From Polyangium mundeleinium (GTDB lineage Bacteria > Myxococcota_A > Polyangia > Polyangiales > Polyangiaceae), in the NCBI RefSeq assembly GCF_028369105.1, contig NZ_JAQNDO010000001.1, positions 6,542,501 to 6,606,500 on the forward strand: DNA of 64,000 nt, given 5' to 3'. The translations under genes were made by a program, and so were the position numbers. Shown piece after piece: positions 1 through 8,400 of the stretch; the first letter of the stretch is position 1, and each line of letters opens with the position of its first letter. The notes under the pieces were generated by a model that was not told where the DNA came from, did no database searches, and was given only the letters and a program-made list of their open reading frames with translations.

Positions 1-122
1 GCCTGGAGGGTGGTCCGTTGCCGTGCCTTGTACACGGTGGCGAACGCGCCCTCCTTCAGCGTCTCGAGGAGCTCGTAGCGCCCGGCGAGCGCCGCGCTGA
101 CCGCCGTTGTCCTTCCGCCCAT
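1..122 (-). CDS. Ser/Thr protein kinase, N-terminal fragment (cut by window edge)
   Basis: Only the first 40 codons are inside the window. Read on the minus strand from the ATG at 122, the protein starts MGGRTTAVSAALAGRYELLE and continues into a glycine-rich loop of the form KEGAFATVYKA. This is the nucleotide-binding P-loop and first strands of a Hanks-type Ser/Thr kinase, with the later VAIK lysine lying outside. An AGGGGGAG ribosome-binding site lies about 8 bases upstream of the ATG. The kinase family is clear from this short stretch, but the substrate and the C-terminal domains cannot be seen. Confidence 0.75.
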   Translation of the reverse strand, partial: MGGRTTAVSAALAGRYELLETLKEGAFATVYKARQRTTLQ

Positions 123-253
123 CTCGCCCGCTCCCCCTGGGAACGCCCGTTCGGGTTGTCCCTCTCGCCGAGCATGGGGTGCCCCAAACGAGAATGGGGG
201 CTACGAACCACAGTCCGCGTTGAGGAAGTCGGCGGGAAAGCGGGGGGCGTCGC

Positions 254-1987
254 TCAGCAGCTCACGCGCGGGCCGCGTTCGCGGCCCTTCGAGCGCCCGC
301 CCGATCGACGACGAGCGAACAGCAGCGCCGCGAGCAACGCGCTGAGGCCCGTACCGCTGGCGGTGGGGGCCGCCGACTCGACACGGCAGCCGCAGCTCCC
401 GGACTCGCCGCTCCCGGGCGCCGCGCCGCCTGCGGACGACGCGCCACCACCCGCCATGACGCCGCCTGCGCCACCCGCGCCGCCGTCGCCACCCGCGCCG
501 CCGGACCCGACGAAGTTACCGGTGGACGACGAGCTCGTCGCCGAGGGCACATCCACGGCGCATTGACCGGCCTGGCACGCCTCGCCCGGCGGGCACGTCA
601 CGCCATCGCAGAGGTCGACGCAGTTCCCGGCCTTGCAATGGGTCCCGGCCTCGCACGTCACGCCGAGGCACGCGCTCTCCACGCACTGACCGCTGTCCAC
701 GTGGCAACTCTCGCCCGTGGCGCACGTCCGGCAGGCGCACCCGGGGATGCAGACGCCGCTCACGCACACCTGGCCCTCCCCGCAGGTCACGCCCGTGCAC
801 GGGTCCACGCAGTGATCCCCGCTGCAGACCTGGCCCGCGGGGCACACGACACCGGCGCACGGCGCGCGGCACTCGCCGCTGTGACACACCTCGCCCGCCG
901 GACACACCACGTTCGCGCAGGTCTCCTCGATGCACAGGCTCCCCTTGCACACGAACGACGGCAGGCACGGAAACTCGCCCGACTCGCAGGACGCGACGCA
1001 GGTGCCGCCATTGCACACCGTCTCCGGCGGGCACGTCGCGTCATCGTCGATCAGGCCGTCGCAGTCGTTGTCGATGGCGTCGCACGCCTCGCCCTGGCTG
1101 CCGGGCTGGAGGACGGACTTGCAGACGAGCGTCCCCTGCGCGTCGCAGTCGGAGATGCCCTTCGCGCACGCCCCTTGCGCGCCGGGCACGTCGCAGGGCT
1201 GACCGGCGCCGGGACAGGCGACGCCGGTGAAGCGAAACAGGAAGTCCTCGTAGTCGAGATCGTTGCCGTTGACGCCCGCCGCGCCCGCCGCGTCCATGAA
1301 GTCGAGATCCTCGAAGCCGAGGTAGAACGTGTTGGCGAGCATGTTCGACTTGTAGATGAGATCCGAGTACCAGGGCCCCGGGTTCGAGCAGAGCGTGCAC
1401 GTCACGTTGAACCGGTGCTCGGTGTAGTGATACTGCGTCGCGTTCCCGCTCCCGGTGCCGTTCGGGTTGGGGATCAACACGAAGCCGATGTAGCCCCCCT
1501 TGTAGGCCGGGTTCTCGCGGATCGAGACGGCGCTCAGGTTGAGCTGATCGGGAGGGGGCAGGGCGCCCGAGAAGGGGAACAGGATCTGGATGTCGCTGTT
1601 TGGCGCCGCCACGTTGAGGTTCGCGCCGAGGTCCACGGGCACGTACTTCGGCGGATTGTTGCTCGGGATGGTGTCGTCGACGTTGTACCAGCCGACGGCG
1701 AAATTGGCGCCGCCCCCCTTGGCGATGTACTTGCCGCTGAAGTCGCAGAGCGGCGAGAACACCTGGGGCTCCACGGCGGCGGCCTGCACGACGTCGATCC
1801 CTTCGTTGATGTTGTCGTTGTTGGCCGATCCGTTGATGTAACCGCTGAGGGCAGCGCCTCCATTCACGGGGACGACGGTGCCATTCGGCTGCGTGACGAG
1901 CGCGAACGCCGCCCCGCTCGCGCAGAGGACCGCAGTCCCAATCAAGGAGGAGACGACAGGGAACATGGGAGAGCTCGAACCGAGCAT
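254..1987 (-). CDS. Secreted Cys-rich MopE-like protein with MYXO-CTERM-type sorting tail
   Basis: 577 residues. A hydrophobic signal peptide lies at about residues 8-30, followed by a non-repetitive extracellular region. Next comes a metal-binding MopE-like segment (CDAIDNDCDGLIDD) of the kind found in many myxobacterial surface proteins. Residues about 315-480 hold a series of short repeats (CxGVxCxxGxxCxxGxC) that would form a disulfide-rich stalk. A Gly/Ala/Ser linker and a C-terminal CGCR, hydrophobic stretch and RRR cluster match the tripartite MYXO-CTERM sorting signal, which anchors or processes proteins at the myxobacterial cell surface. The start is supported by GGAAAGG five bases upstream. 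The binding partner is unknown; a surface adhesion or metal-binding role is inferred. Confidence 0.8.
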   Translation of the reverse strand: MLGSSSPMFPVVSSLIGTAVLCASGAAFALVTQPNGTVVPVNGGAALSGYINGSANNDNINEGIDVVQAAAVEPQVFSPLCDFSGKYIAKGGGANFAVGWYNVDDTIPSNNPPKYVPVDLGANLNVAAPNSDIQILFPFSGALPPPDQLNLSAVSIRENPAYKGGYIGFVLIPNPNGTGSGNATQYHYTEHRFNVTCTLCSNPGPWYSDLIYKSNMLANTFYLGFEDLDFMDAAGAAGVNGNDLDYEDFLFRFTGVACPGAGQPCDVPGAQGACAKGISDCDAQGTLVCKSVLQPGSQGEACDAIDNDCDGLIDDDATCPPETVCNGGTCVASCESGEFPCLPSFVCKGSLCIEETCANVVCPAGEVCHSGECRAPCAGVVCPAGQVCSGDHCVDPCTGVTCGEGQVCVSGVCIPGCACRTCATGESCHVDSGQCVESACLGVTCEAGTHCKAGNCVDLCDGVTCPPGEACQAGQCAVDVPSATSSSSTGNFVGSGGAGGDGGAGGAGGVMAGGGASSAGGAAPGSGESGSCGCRVESAAPTASGTGLSALLAALLFARRRSGGRSKGRERGPRVSC

Positions 1988-2200
1988 GGGATCCTTTCCG
2001 GCGCGGTCACCCGAGCCAAGGCGAAGAAATGTCTCGTGATGTTACCACGGGAACGGCCTCGGATGGCCCTCCTCCGGCACAAGTCCACGCGCGCCTCGGC
2101 GAGCCCCAGACGCCCGCGGCTTCCCCCGCGCTCGCCGTCGTTGAAGTCCAACCGCTCCTCGGCGTGATCGTCGCGCTGGTTGTTCGAAGCGCATGTAGCC

Positions 2201-2482
2201 CCGACCCAGCTCCACGCGCTCCCTCGTGAACCCCACGCGCCGCCGCGTGACCACCATCACGTGCCCGCGCCAACCCCACGCGCCCCTGGCGCAGGTCCAC
2301 ACGCCTCCCGACCCAGCTCCACGCGCTCCCTCGTGAACCCCACGCGCCGCCGCGTGACACCATCACGTGCCCGCGCCAACCCCACGCGCCCCTGGCGCAG
2401 GTCCACGCGCCTCCCGGTCAGGTCCACACGCCTCCCGGTCAGGTCCACGCGCCCCTGGCTCAGGTCCACGCGCCTCCCCCTC
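2201..2482. repeat. 21-bp minisatellite with a 107/106-bp higher-order duplication
   Basis: Within the gene-free stretch 1988-2666, two near-identical copies of about 107 bp (2201-2307) and 106 bp (2308-2413) lie head to tail, differing mainly by one missing C in the run near the CCATCACGTG segment. They pass into four exact-length 21-bp units at 2399-2419, 2420-2440, 2441-2461 and 2462-2482 (core AGGTCCACGCGCCTCCC). The minus strand of the units can encode a heptapeptide pattern RRVDLTG / GRVDLTG, but the one-base length difference breaks that frame between the large copies and no ribosome-binding site is seen. It is treated as non-coding. Nothing else was recognised in 1988-2200 or 2483-2666. 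Confidence 0.85.
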
Positions 2483-2666
2483 GACCCATGCACGCCCATC
2501 CACGACCCTTGCGGCGTATCGGGGGAGGGCCTCCCCATCGCCCAGCATCATCGCTCGGCGCGTGTCCCGCTCGCTCATGGTCGAGCGCCGTCGCCTCTCA
2601 CGCCCGCGACGCGGCCCCCTTTACGCACCCCAACCCACAGCGCAGGTTCCAAGCGGAGGATCGACG

Positions 2667-4043
2667 ATGTTCGACGTTCGCGCGCGTGCCCTCGCCGAGC
2701 TCGAGCATCGAATGGCCCTGTTCCCTCGCAATATCGATGGTCTGCTCGCAGCGGCTACGGCCAACGAGGAAGGATTCGGAATCCACGCGACCCAGGTGCG
2801 CGTGCTCGAGATTCTCATGAAGGAGCTGGTACAGCGTCAGCGCGCGTTCCTCGACAGGCTGCGGCAAGACGTCCCGGATGCCGACTTCGCCGATGGGATT
2901 GACATCCTTCTCTTCGAGGAGATGGCAGGCGCGCACAAAGTCTGGAGTATCTTTTCCCGCGCATTCGCAGCGCGGCGGAACCCAGAGATCGCGCCCCAGC
3001 TCGACGCAGCCGACCTCGTCGCGGCCGAGTGTTATCGGCTCTGCATGGGCAAGGCGCGCAACTGGGGCCTGCTCGACGCCGACAGCCTGCGCGAGCCGCC
3101 GCTGGTGTGCCTGGAGACGTGCCCCGAGCCCATGGCGATCAGCCGCGAGGAGCTCCTCGGCGTCCTCTGCGACGTGGGCTACCGGTTTCACGACCTGAAA
3201 CTGCCCATCCCGCTCGTGCTCCTGCCCGCCGATCACATCGAGTGTACCTGGCTCCTGCCCACGTTGTGCCATGAGGTCGGGCACAACGTGGACAATGATC
3301 TCGGCCTCTCGGTCGAGCTCCGGCAATCCCTCGCCTGGGATGGAATCGCGCCCGCGAGGCAGGCGGTCTGGCGGCAGTGGACCGGGGAAATCGTCGCCGA
3401 TGCATTTGGTGTCCTGCTTGGCAACGCAGGCTTCGCGCAGACGATCGCCGCGCTGCTCCTCGCCCTCGGGCCCGGCAAGCGATACCAGGCGCCTGCCCCG
3501 ACCTCGACACATCCACACCCGCGGGTCCGCGTCCCGCTGATCGGCGCGATGTTGCGCTGGTTCGGCATTCCCGCGCTGGACGCCATTGCGACCCGGATCG
3601 AGCGCGACGCCCAGGCGCTGCCCGCGCTGGACGAGCTCACCCCCTTCCTCGACGACGTCTCCGTGGTGGCCGGCGTCCTTCTCGGGACCAAGCTCGCGGC
3701 CCTCGGCGGGCACGGAATGGCCGAGCTCTGTCCGCATCTCGCGGCCGACCTGAAGCAGGCGCAAAAGCTCGCCGATTACCTCGAGAGCGGGGAGCTCCGC
3801 CCCTCGCCGGACAAGCCGTCCCACTTCCCCTACCGCCTCGTCCCGGTCGCGGCGCAGCTCGCCGTATCGGCGAGGTCGCTGGAACCGGGGCGGCTCGCCG
3901 CCATTCAGCAGCGGGCCATGGCGTTCGTCTCCGCCATCCCACGACCGCCGATGCTCGACGGCAAGGCACGGCTCACGGCGGGGCGCGCAGCGTTCTACGC
4001 CCGACTCGCGCGGGAGATTCATTTCGGCGGGAGGACTGAATGA
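2667..4043 (+). CDS. Predicted zinc metallopeptidase (HEVGH, gluzincin-like)
   Basis: 458 residues, starting at MFDVRARALA because GCGGAGGA lies 6 bases upstream; the codons before it are low-complexity repeat sequence. The zinc site is HEVGH at residues 202-206, with a likely third ligand in WTGEIVADAFG (Glu241, Asp245), the helix arrangement of gluzincins. There is no signal peptide, so it should act in the cytoplasm. The N-terminal 200 residues are helical and unrecognised. The stop overlaps the next start (ATGA), so it is co-translated with a degenerate and an intact CHAT protein and shares the operon with a second metalloprotease. This suggests a proteolytic cascade. The substrate is unknown and the family is assigned from motif only. 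Confidence 0.6.
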   Translation: MFDVRARALAELEHRMALFPRNIDGLLAAATANEEGFGIHATQVRVLEILMKELVQRQRAFLDRLRQDVPDADFADGIDILLFEEMAGAHKVWSIFSRAFAARRNPEIAPQLDAADLVAAECYRLCMGKARNWGLLDADSLREPPLVCLETCPEPMAISREELLGVLCDVGYRFHDLKLPIPLVLLPADHIECTWLLPTLCHEVGHNVDNDLGLSVELRQSLAWDGIAPARQAVWRQWTGEIVADAFGVLLGNAGFAQTIAALLLALGPGKRYQAPAPTSTHPHPRVRVPLIGAMLRWFGIPALDAIATRIERDAQALPALDELTPFLDDVSVVAGVLLGTKLAALGGHGMAELCPHLAADLKQAQKLADYLESGELRPSPDKPSHFPYRLVPVAAQLAVSARSLEPGRLAAIQQRAMAFVSAIPRPPMLDGKARLTAGRAAFYARLAREIHFGGRTE

Positions 4044-5416
4044 TTGCAAGAATACACCGACCCGTCTCCGCGTACGACGAGATCGTCCTGCACGTGCCCG
4101 CGGAAGTCCCCCCCGGCGGACCGCGGCAGCAGTGCACGTGCACGGGCCCGGACGAGGACGACCGGATCAGCGTCTATACGTTCTGGATCTACGCGAACAT
4201 CCCACTCCCGGTGCAGCTGGGCGCGGTGGGGACACCCGATCCCAGCCGCAAGCCGCCGCAGCACATCGGCGGACTGTCGCTCGTGGGCCGCGAAGAACTC
4301 ACGGTCCGATGGAAGGAGTACCCGGACTACGCGGAGTACCTGCAGTCCTTCCGCGAGGACACGAAGGTCCACTTCGACCAGTTGCTCTTCGACTCGCTCT
4401 CCGACGGCATCAAGCAATTGCTGCTGTCCCCGGTGAAGGGAGAGCGCCCGCTGCGTATCTGGTGGTCCAACGAGGCGCTCGAGCTCGATGACATCGCCTG
4501 GGAGCCCTTCGTGTTCGGACAGAGCCGGGCGAGGCGGCTGTCGGGCGTGCGCGGTCGTCCACGAGGGACCCTACCGCCGCTTCCGCTCTTGCCAGAGCAG
4601 CCGCTGCGGCTCGCCATCTTCGATCCGACCAGGCTCGCGCCCAGAGCGCTCCACGAGGCGCTGGACGGGCTCGGGCCGGGGGTGAAACCCATCTGGCTCG
4701 AAGAGAAAGAGCCACGCGTGGCGCTCTCCCGGGCGGTGCGCGCGGGCTGCGAGGGGCTCCACATCGTCGCCGACGGCTCGGTGCCCTACGGCGTGGAGGG
4801 GCTCCTGGAGTTCCCGGGCGGGGCCACGCTCTCCCCGACCGAGCTCATCTCCCTGCTGCGCGGATCGCGTATCACGCTCCTGTCGCTGAGCGAGCCGGAG
4901 GAGCCCCTGCGCTGCTTCGGGGGCCCGCCGACCGTGTTCCGCAGCTTCGCGCGCGTCGCCCGCGAGCTCGACGACGGCCCCACGACCGTCGCCCAGCTCG
5001 CGCCCATTCCGCCGTCGGAGCTCAGCCGATTCTGGAGCACCCTTTATCGGCGATTCGCGGAGTCGCTCGACGTGGAGGACGCGTTCATGCACGCGACCCC
5101 GTGCCCGCAGCGGGTGCCGGTCGTCCTGTACCTCCGACACCGCTTCGGCCGCCAGTTCGTCCGCCTCGACCGTATGCCCGAAATCGATCTCGTCTCCTCG
5201 CCGGACGCCGCGGCACAACTGAACGGTGCGGCCGAGGGGAGCGCCGCCCTCGCGGTCACCGGCAAGCTGCTCAACGCCGTGGTGGCTCTCGAGCAGAGGT
5301 ATCCCGCCCTCAAACGCGCATTGAACAGCAAACTCCTGCTCACCCACGAGCGCGAGCGCCAGAACACGCTCACATCGTACCTCGAGGCTCTGCTCGCGCG
5401 GGAGAAGAGCCCATGA
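4040..5416 (+). CDS. Degenerate CHAT-like protein (catalytic His and Cys absent)
   Basis: 458 residues. The ATG overlaps the previous stop by 4 bases and GGGAGG precedes it. The order of segments mimics a CHAT peptidase: a region about 110-160 ending in a WEPF-like element, as in pre-CHAT regions, then a Rossmann-like half from about residue 188. At the position of the usual VHFxGHG strand it reads GLHIVADG (residues 239-246), and at the usual VVLNAC strand it reads ITLLSLSEPE (278-287). Both catalytic residues are therefore missing. The ending FWSTLYRRFAESLDVEDAF matches the helix that closes CHAT domains. It is inferred to be a pseudoenzyme partner or regulator of the intact CHAT protein encoded next; remote homology makes this a moderate call. 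Confidence 0.55.
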   Translation: MIARIHRPVSAYDEIVLHVPAEVPPGGPRQQCTCTGPDEDDRISVYTFWIYANIPLPVQLGAVGTPDPSRKPPQHIGGLSLVGREELTVRWKEYPDYAEYLQSFREDTKVHFDQLLFDSLSDGIKQLLLSPVKGERPLRIWWSNEALELDDIAWEPFVFGQSRARRLSGVRGRPRGTLPPLPLLPEQPLRLAIFDPTRLAPRALHEALDGLGPGVKPIWLEEKEPRVALSRAVRAGCEGLHIVADGSVPYGVEGLLEFPGGATLSPTELISLLRGSRITLLSLSEPEEPLRCFGGPPTVFRSFARVARELDDGPTTVAQLAPIPPSELSRFWSTLYRRFAESLDVEDAFMHATPCPQRVPVVLYLRHRFGRQFVRLDRMPEIDLVSSPDAAAQLNGAAEGSAALAVTGKLLNAVVALEQRYPALKRALNSKLLLTHERERQNTLTSYLEALLAREKSP

Positions 5417-7161
5417 AACAGGTCCCCGAGTTCGTGGTGGACATCGAGCCCGGCCCGGGTACGGGCCTGCGGCTCTGCGTGAGCGCCACCGGCCTCGCGC
5501 CCATCGAGGACGAGCTCGAGCGGCCCCCTCCCAGTTTCCCCCCGGCCGAGCTCGACGAGCTGCGGAGCGGCAGCGCCTCGGAAGGGGTCGCCGAGGATCT
5601 CGCCGGGCTGGTCAGTAGCTGGCTGCTCCAGAATGACCTGCGAGGCCACCTCGCCACGGCGTTCAACGCCGCCCTCGAGCCGTTCCGCATCGTCTTCCGG
5701 TTGCACGCCAAATTGCTCAGCGGGCTCGCCGATGTCCCCTTCGAGCTGCTCAAGTTCGACACGGACCCGCTGGTGCTCCAGCGCCAGGTGCGCGCCATCG
5801 TGCACATCATGAAGAGGTCCCGCGCCGCGCAGCCAATGCGCGCGAGTTGTGCGCCCACGATCCTGCTGATCCGCGCGAACCCCGTCGATCTCGGAGGACA
5901 GGTGCCGCCCATTTTGCCCCTCCGGGATCGCATCCGCGAGATTGCTGCGGCAGGGCGGGGGCTCGACAATGTGGAGGTCACCGTCCTCAGCAGCGAGGCC
6001 GGGGCAGGCGGAGCCGTCACCTACGACGCCTTCCGCCGCGAGCTGCGCAGGAAGTGTTACAGCATCCTCGTCTACCTCGGGCACGGCGATCTGCAAGAGG
6101 TGGGGCTCAAAGGCCTCCCCCCGATAGGCGTGCTCCAGTTCGAGGTCGAGGGCAGCACCTTTGCCAACCCGATCCGCGCCGATCAGCTCCGCAGCGAGCT
6201 GCAGAACCACCCGGTGCCTGTCGTGGTGCTCGCGGGCTGCCTCACCGCGGCGAGCGACGCGGTCCTGCGTCGACTCCCGCAATGGATGCGCGGCAACCAG
6301 AGCGTCGCCGCGGCGCTGGCCTATGGCGACTCCGGCGTGCAATGCGCCATCGGAATGCGGACGAGGCTGGAGACGGCGGACGCGATCTGTTTCCTCAAGG
6401 CCTTCTTCCAGAGCCTGCTCGCGGAGGCGCCGGGCGACGTGGAGCGGGCGGTGCGGGCCGGGCGAGAGGATCTGTTCGCGCAGAAGGCTTACCCGCCGAG
6501 CTGGTCGGCCCCCGTCATCTACCGGACGTCGAACGAGGAGCCGCTCTTCGACTGGCGGAGCACCCGCGTCTCCGGGCTGTGTGACCCTCTCGATGATTAC
6601 GAGCAGAAGCTGCGGCAGGAGGGCTGGAAGGCGTTGGTCCGCATCCCGGACTGCGCGCCGCCGAGGAGCCGGGAGTTCCCGAACGCCCTGCTCGCCCGTG
6701 TCGAGTCTGCGTTCATCGACCGCTGGAAGGAGCGGGGCGCCGCCGTCCTCTGGCCCGCGCGGATCGACATGCAACCCGACGGGACCGCGCGCGCCCACAT
6801 CCATCACGAGGGCGCGCTGGAGGTGCGAAGCCTGGAAGGCCAGTTGACCTTCCCGAGCACGCTCACGGTGCGAACGGTCGAGCCCTCTCCGACGCTCAAG
6901 GCCGCCGGGTTCCGCGCGTACTTCGCGACGGACCAGCCGGGCACGTTGCGGTTCCTCCTCCGGTGCCCGCGCGGGGCGAAGATCGCGCCTGGGCCCCTGT
7001 TCGAGGTCGTCCTCGGCATCCCCACGGCCGCGTCCGCCGTGTACAGCCTGGTCGTCGACAACCTGGAGAGCGATCCGAGAGCGCCCCTGCGGGGCTGGAG
7101 CAACGCGGTGGTGGTGCCGCTGCTGGGCGGAGAAGGCGGAATGACCAATGCCGGCCTCTGA
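5413..7161 (+). CDS. CHAT-domain caspase-like protease
   Basis: 582 residues, overlapping the upstream gene by 4 bases. Residues about 80-135 form the strand-helix region that precedes CHAT domains (LADVPFELLKFDTDPL). The CHAT core follows at about 148-390, with the catalytic His in VYLGHGD (His224) and the catalytic Cys in VVLAGCLTA (Cys276). About 190 further residues after the core are rich in beta strands and were not recognised. CHAT proteins are clan CD cysteine peptidases, several of which work in antiphage or regulated-cell-death systems. No N-terminal signal is seen, so it is cytoplasmic. With a dead CHAT paralogue and two metalloproteases in the same operon, a regulated proteolytic complex is likely. 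The trigger and substrate cannot be read from sequence. Confidence 0.8.
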   Translation: MKQVPEFVVDIEPGPGTGLRLCVSATGLAPIEDELERPPPSFPPAELDELRSGSASEGVAEDLAGLVSSWLLQNDLRGHLATAFNAALEPFRIVFRLHAKLLSGLADVPFELLKFDTDPLVLQRQVRAIVHIMKRSRAAQPMRASCAPTILLIRANPVDLGGQVPPILPLRDRIREIAAAGRGLDNVEVTVLSSEAGAGGAVTYDAFRRELRRKCYSILVYLGHGDLQEVGLKGLPPIGVLQFEVEGSTFANPIRADQLRSELQNHPVPVVVLAGCLTAASDAVLRRLPQWMRGNQSVAAALAYGDSGVQCAIGMRTRLETADAICFLKAFFQSLLAEAPGDVERAVRAGREDLFAQKAYPPSWSAPVIYRTSNEEPLFDWRSTRVSGLCDPLDDYEQKLRQEGWKALVRIPDCAPPRSREFPNALLARVESAFIDRWKERGAAVLWPARIDMQPDGTARAHIHHEGALEVRSLEGQLTFPSTLTVRTVEPSPTLKAAGFRAYFATDQPGTLRFLLRCPRGAKIAPGPLFEVVLGIPTAASAVYSLVVDNLESDPRAPLRGWSNAVVVPLLGGEGGMTNAGL

Positions 7162-7498
7162 GTCGCGCGAACCTCCGCCAGCCTTGCTCGAGGCCCACCC
7201 GGAGCTCCGCGCGCTCATGGACCGGTCCGAGCATTTCCGAACGATCGAGGCGCGCGATCGCATCGAATTGGACGGGCGCACGCATTACATCGTGCGCGGC
7301 GATACGCTCGGCAGCCGCGAGGAGCTCTTCGTCGATGCCCTCTGTCGTGGCGCGTCGCCCGAGAGCGGCGACCTGCCGAGCCGCGCGCTCTTCCTCGATC
7401 TGCCACCGGCGTTGAAGGACGTGATCCGCCGCATGACGCGGCAGGATCCCGAAGACGGATTCGACAAAGGGTCCGGCGGTTCGGGCCCAGGAGGTTGA
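7148..7498 (+). CDS. Small protein related to the N-terminal region of the next-door matrixin
   Basis: 116 residues. It starts inside the end of the CHAT gene (14-base overlap) and ends 3 bases before the metalloprotease gene, so it is translationally coupled on both sides. The middle (IELDGRTHYIVRGDTLGSRE, residues about 38-57) lines up with residues 22-40 of the following matrixin-like protease (VDIDGQTFYVAEGDLLFEE). Both have the pattern (I/V)x(L/I)DGxTxY(I/V)xxGDxL. It has no protease motif itself and a Gly/Ser-rich tail. A free-standing propeptide or inhibitor-like partner of the protease is plausible but inferred only from this shared segment. Confidence 0.6.
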   Translation: MPASESREPPPALLEAHPELRALMDRSEHFRTIEARDRIELDGRTHYIVRGDTLGSREELFVDALCRGASPESGDLPSRALFLDLPPALKDVIRRMTRQDPEDGFDKGSGGSGPGG

Positions 7499-7501
7499 AA
7501 C

Positions 7502-8296
7502 ATGGGAATCATCGATCCAGTTCTGGAGCGCAAGGTCGAGGAATTGAAGCAACGTCTCCCCACCGTCGACATCGACGGCCAGACGTTTTATGTCGCCGAG
7601 GGCGATCTCCTGTTCGAGGAGGCGCGCCTCCCGGAGTATCTGCCGAACGCGGCCAACGTGCAGTCGCCGAACCAGCCTGCCGGCGGCCAGGGGCTCCTCG
7701 GGGTCGCGGTGAATGGCCGGAGTGTGCGCTGGCCGTCGGGCCTCCTGCTCTCCTACCGCGTGCTCGCGTCGACGTTCAACGGCGACGAGGCGTACGCGTT
7801 GGTACGCGACAACATGGCGGCGGCGGCGCGCGACTGGGAGAAGACCTGCGGCGTGGAGTTCCAGCACGCCGCCGCGCTCGACACCACGGACCGGCGCGAC
7901 GTGGATGTCGTGTTCACGGTGCGCGCGTTCGATTCGGGCGGCCGCTTCATCGCCGCCGCGTTTTTCCCCAACACGCCCGCCGAGCGGCGAACGCTCCTCG
8001 TCGACCCGTCTTACTTCTCCGCCAATCTCGGGTTTGACCGCGTCGGCATCCTCAGGCACGAGCTCGGCCACGTCCTCGGCTTCCGCCACGAGCACATCCG
8101 GAGCGGCGCGCCGCCGGTCTGCCCGCAGGAGAGCCTCGCCAACACCATCGACCTCACGAAGTACGACCCTCAATCGGTCATGCATTACTACTGCGGTCGC
8201 GTGGGGAGCCGTGAGATGGCGATCACGCCGCTCGACAAGGAAGGGGCGCAGCGCGTGTATGGCCCGCCTGTCGCGCGACCCCGCCGCGCCGCCTGA
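7502..8296 (+). CDS. Matrixin-like zinc metalloprotease (metzincin)
   Basis: 264 residues, with AGGAGG directly upstream. The zinc signature is HELGHVLGFRHEH (His186, Glu187, His190, His196), the HExxHxxGxxH of metzincins, followed by a Met-turn in SVMHYY (Met227). Before it, residues about 95-180 form the matrixin-like strands and helix (DVDVVFTVRAFDSGG). Residues 22-40 hold a short segment shared with the preceding small protein and may be a propeptide. No signal peptide is evident, which is unusual for a metzincin and suggests an intracellular role or release by lysis. It is the last gene of the tight 2,667-8,296 cluster. The substrate is unknown. Confidence 0.8.
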   Translation: MGIIDPVLERKVEELKQRLPTVDIDGQTFYVAEGDLLFEEARLPEYLPNAANVQSPNQPAGGQGLLGVAVNGRSVRWPSGLLLSYRVLASTFNGDEAYALVRDNMAAAARDWEKTCGVEFQHAAALDTTDRRDVDVVFTVRAFDSGGRFIAAAFFPNTPAERRTLLVDPSYFSANLGFDRVGILRHELGHVLGFRHEHIRSGAPPVCPQESLANTIDLTKYDPQSVMHYYCGRVGSREMAITPLDKEGAQRVYGPPVARPRRAA

Positions 8297-8302
8297 TCAC
8301 CT

Positions 8303-8328
8303 GCTCGGCGGTTTTTGGTCCGCCGAGC
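8303..8328. terminator. Hairpin after the protease operon
   Basis: A 9-bp perfect stem GCTCGGCGG (8303-8311) pairs with CCGCCGAGC (8320-8328) around a T-rich 8-base loop, seven bases after the metalloprotease stop. No U-tract follows on the plus strand, so it could be a weak terminator or an mRNA 3'-end stabiliser that separates the protease operon from the phosphoesterase gene. Confidence 0.4.
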
Positions 8329-8400
8329 GGAAAACTCCCCGCACGCAACCATCGAGATAGAACGCGACGCCGAACGCCGGCGCTCGGAAGAGAGGTCTCC

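Noticed and set aside
2201-2482. CRISPR-like array
   Set aside because: The units are directly adjacent without unique spacers, vary in length only by single bases and have no cas genes nearby. It is a minisatellite.
2367-2666. N-terminal extension of the HEVGH protease
   Set aside because: The in-frame codons are part of the tandem repeat and read as Pro/Arg/Ser low-complexity sequence. A strong ribosome-binding site precedes the ATG at 2667.
5044-7281. Long minus-strand open frame across the CHAT gene
   Set aside because: High GC keeps the opposite strand open. The product is Arg/His/Pro-rich without motifs, while the plus strand has CHAT catalytic motifs and coupled starts.
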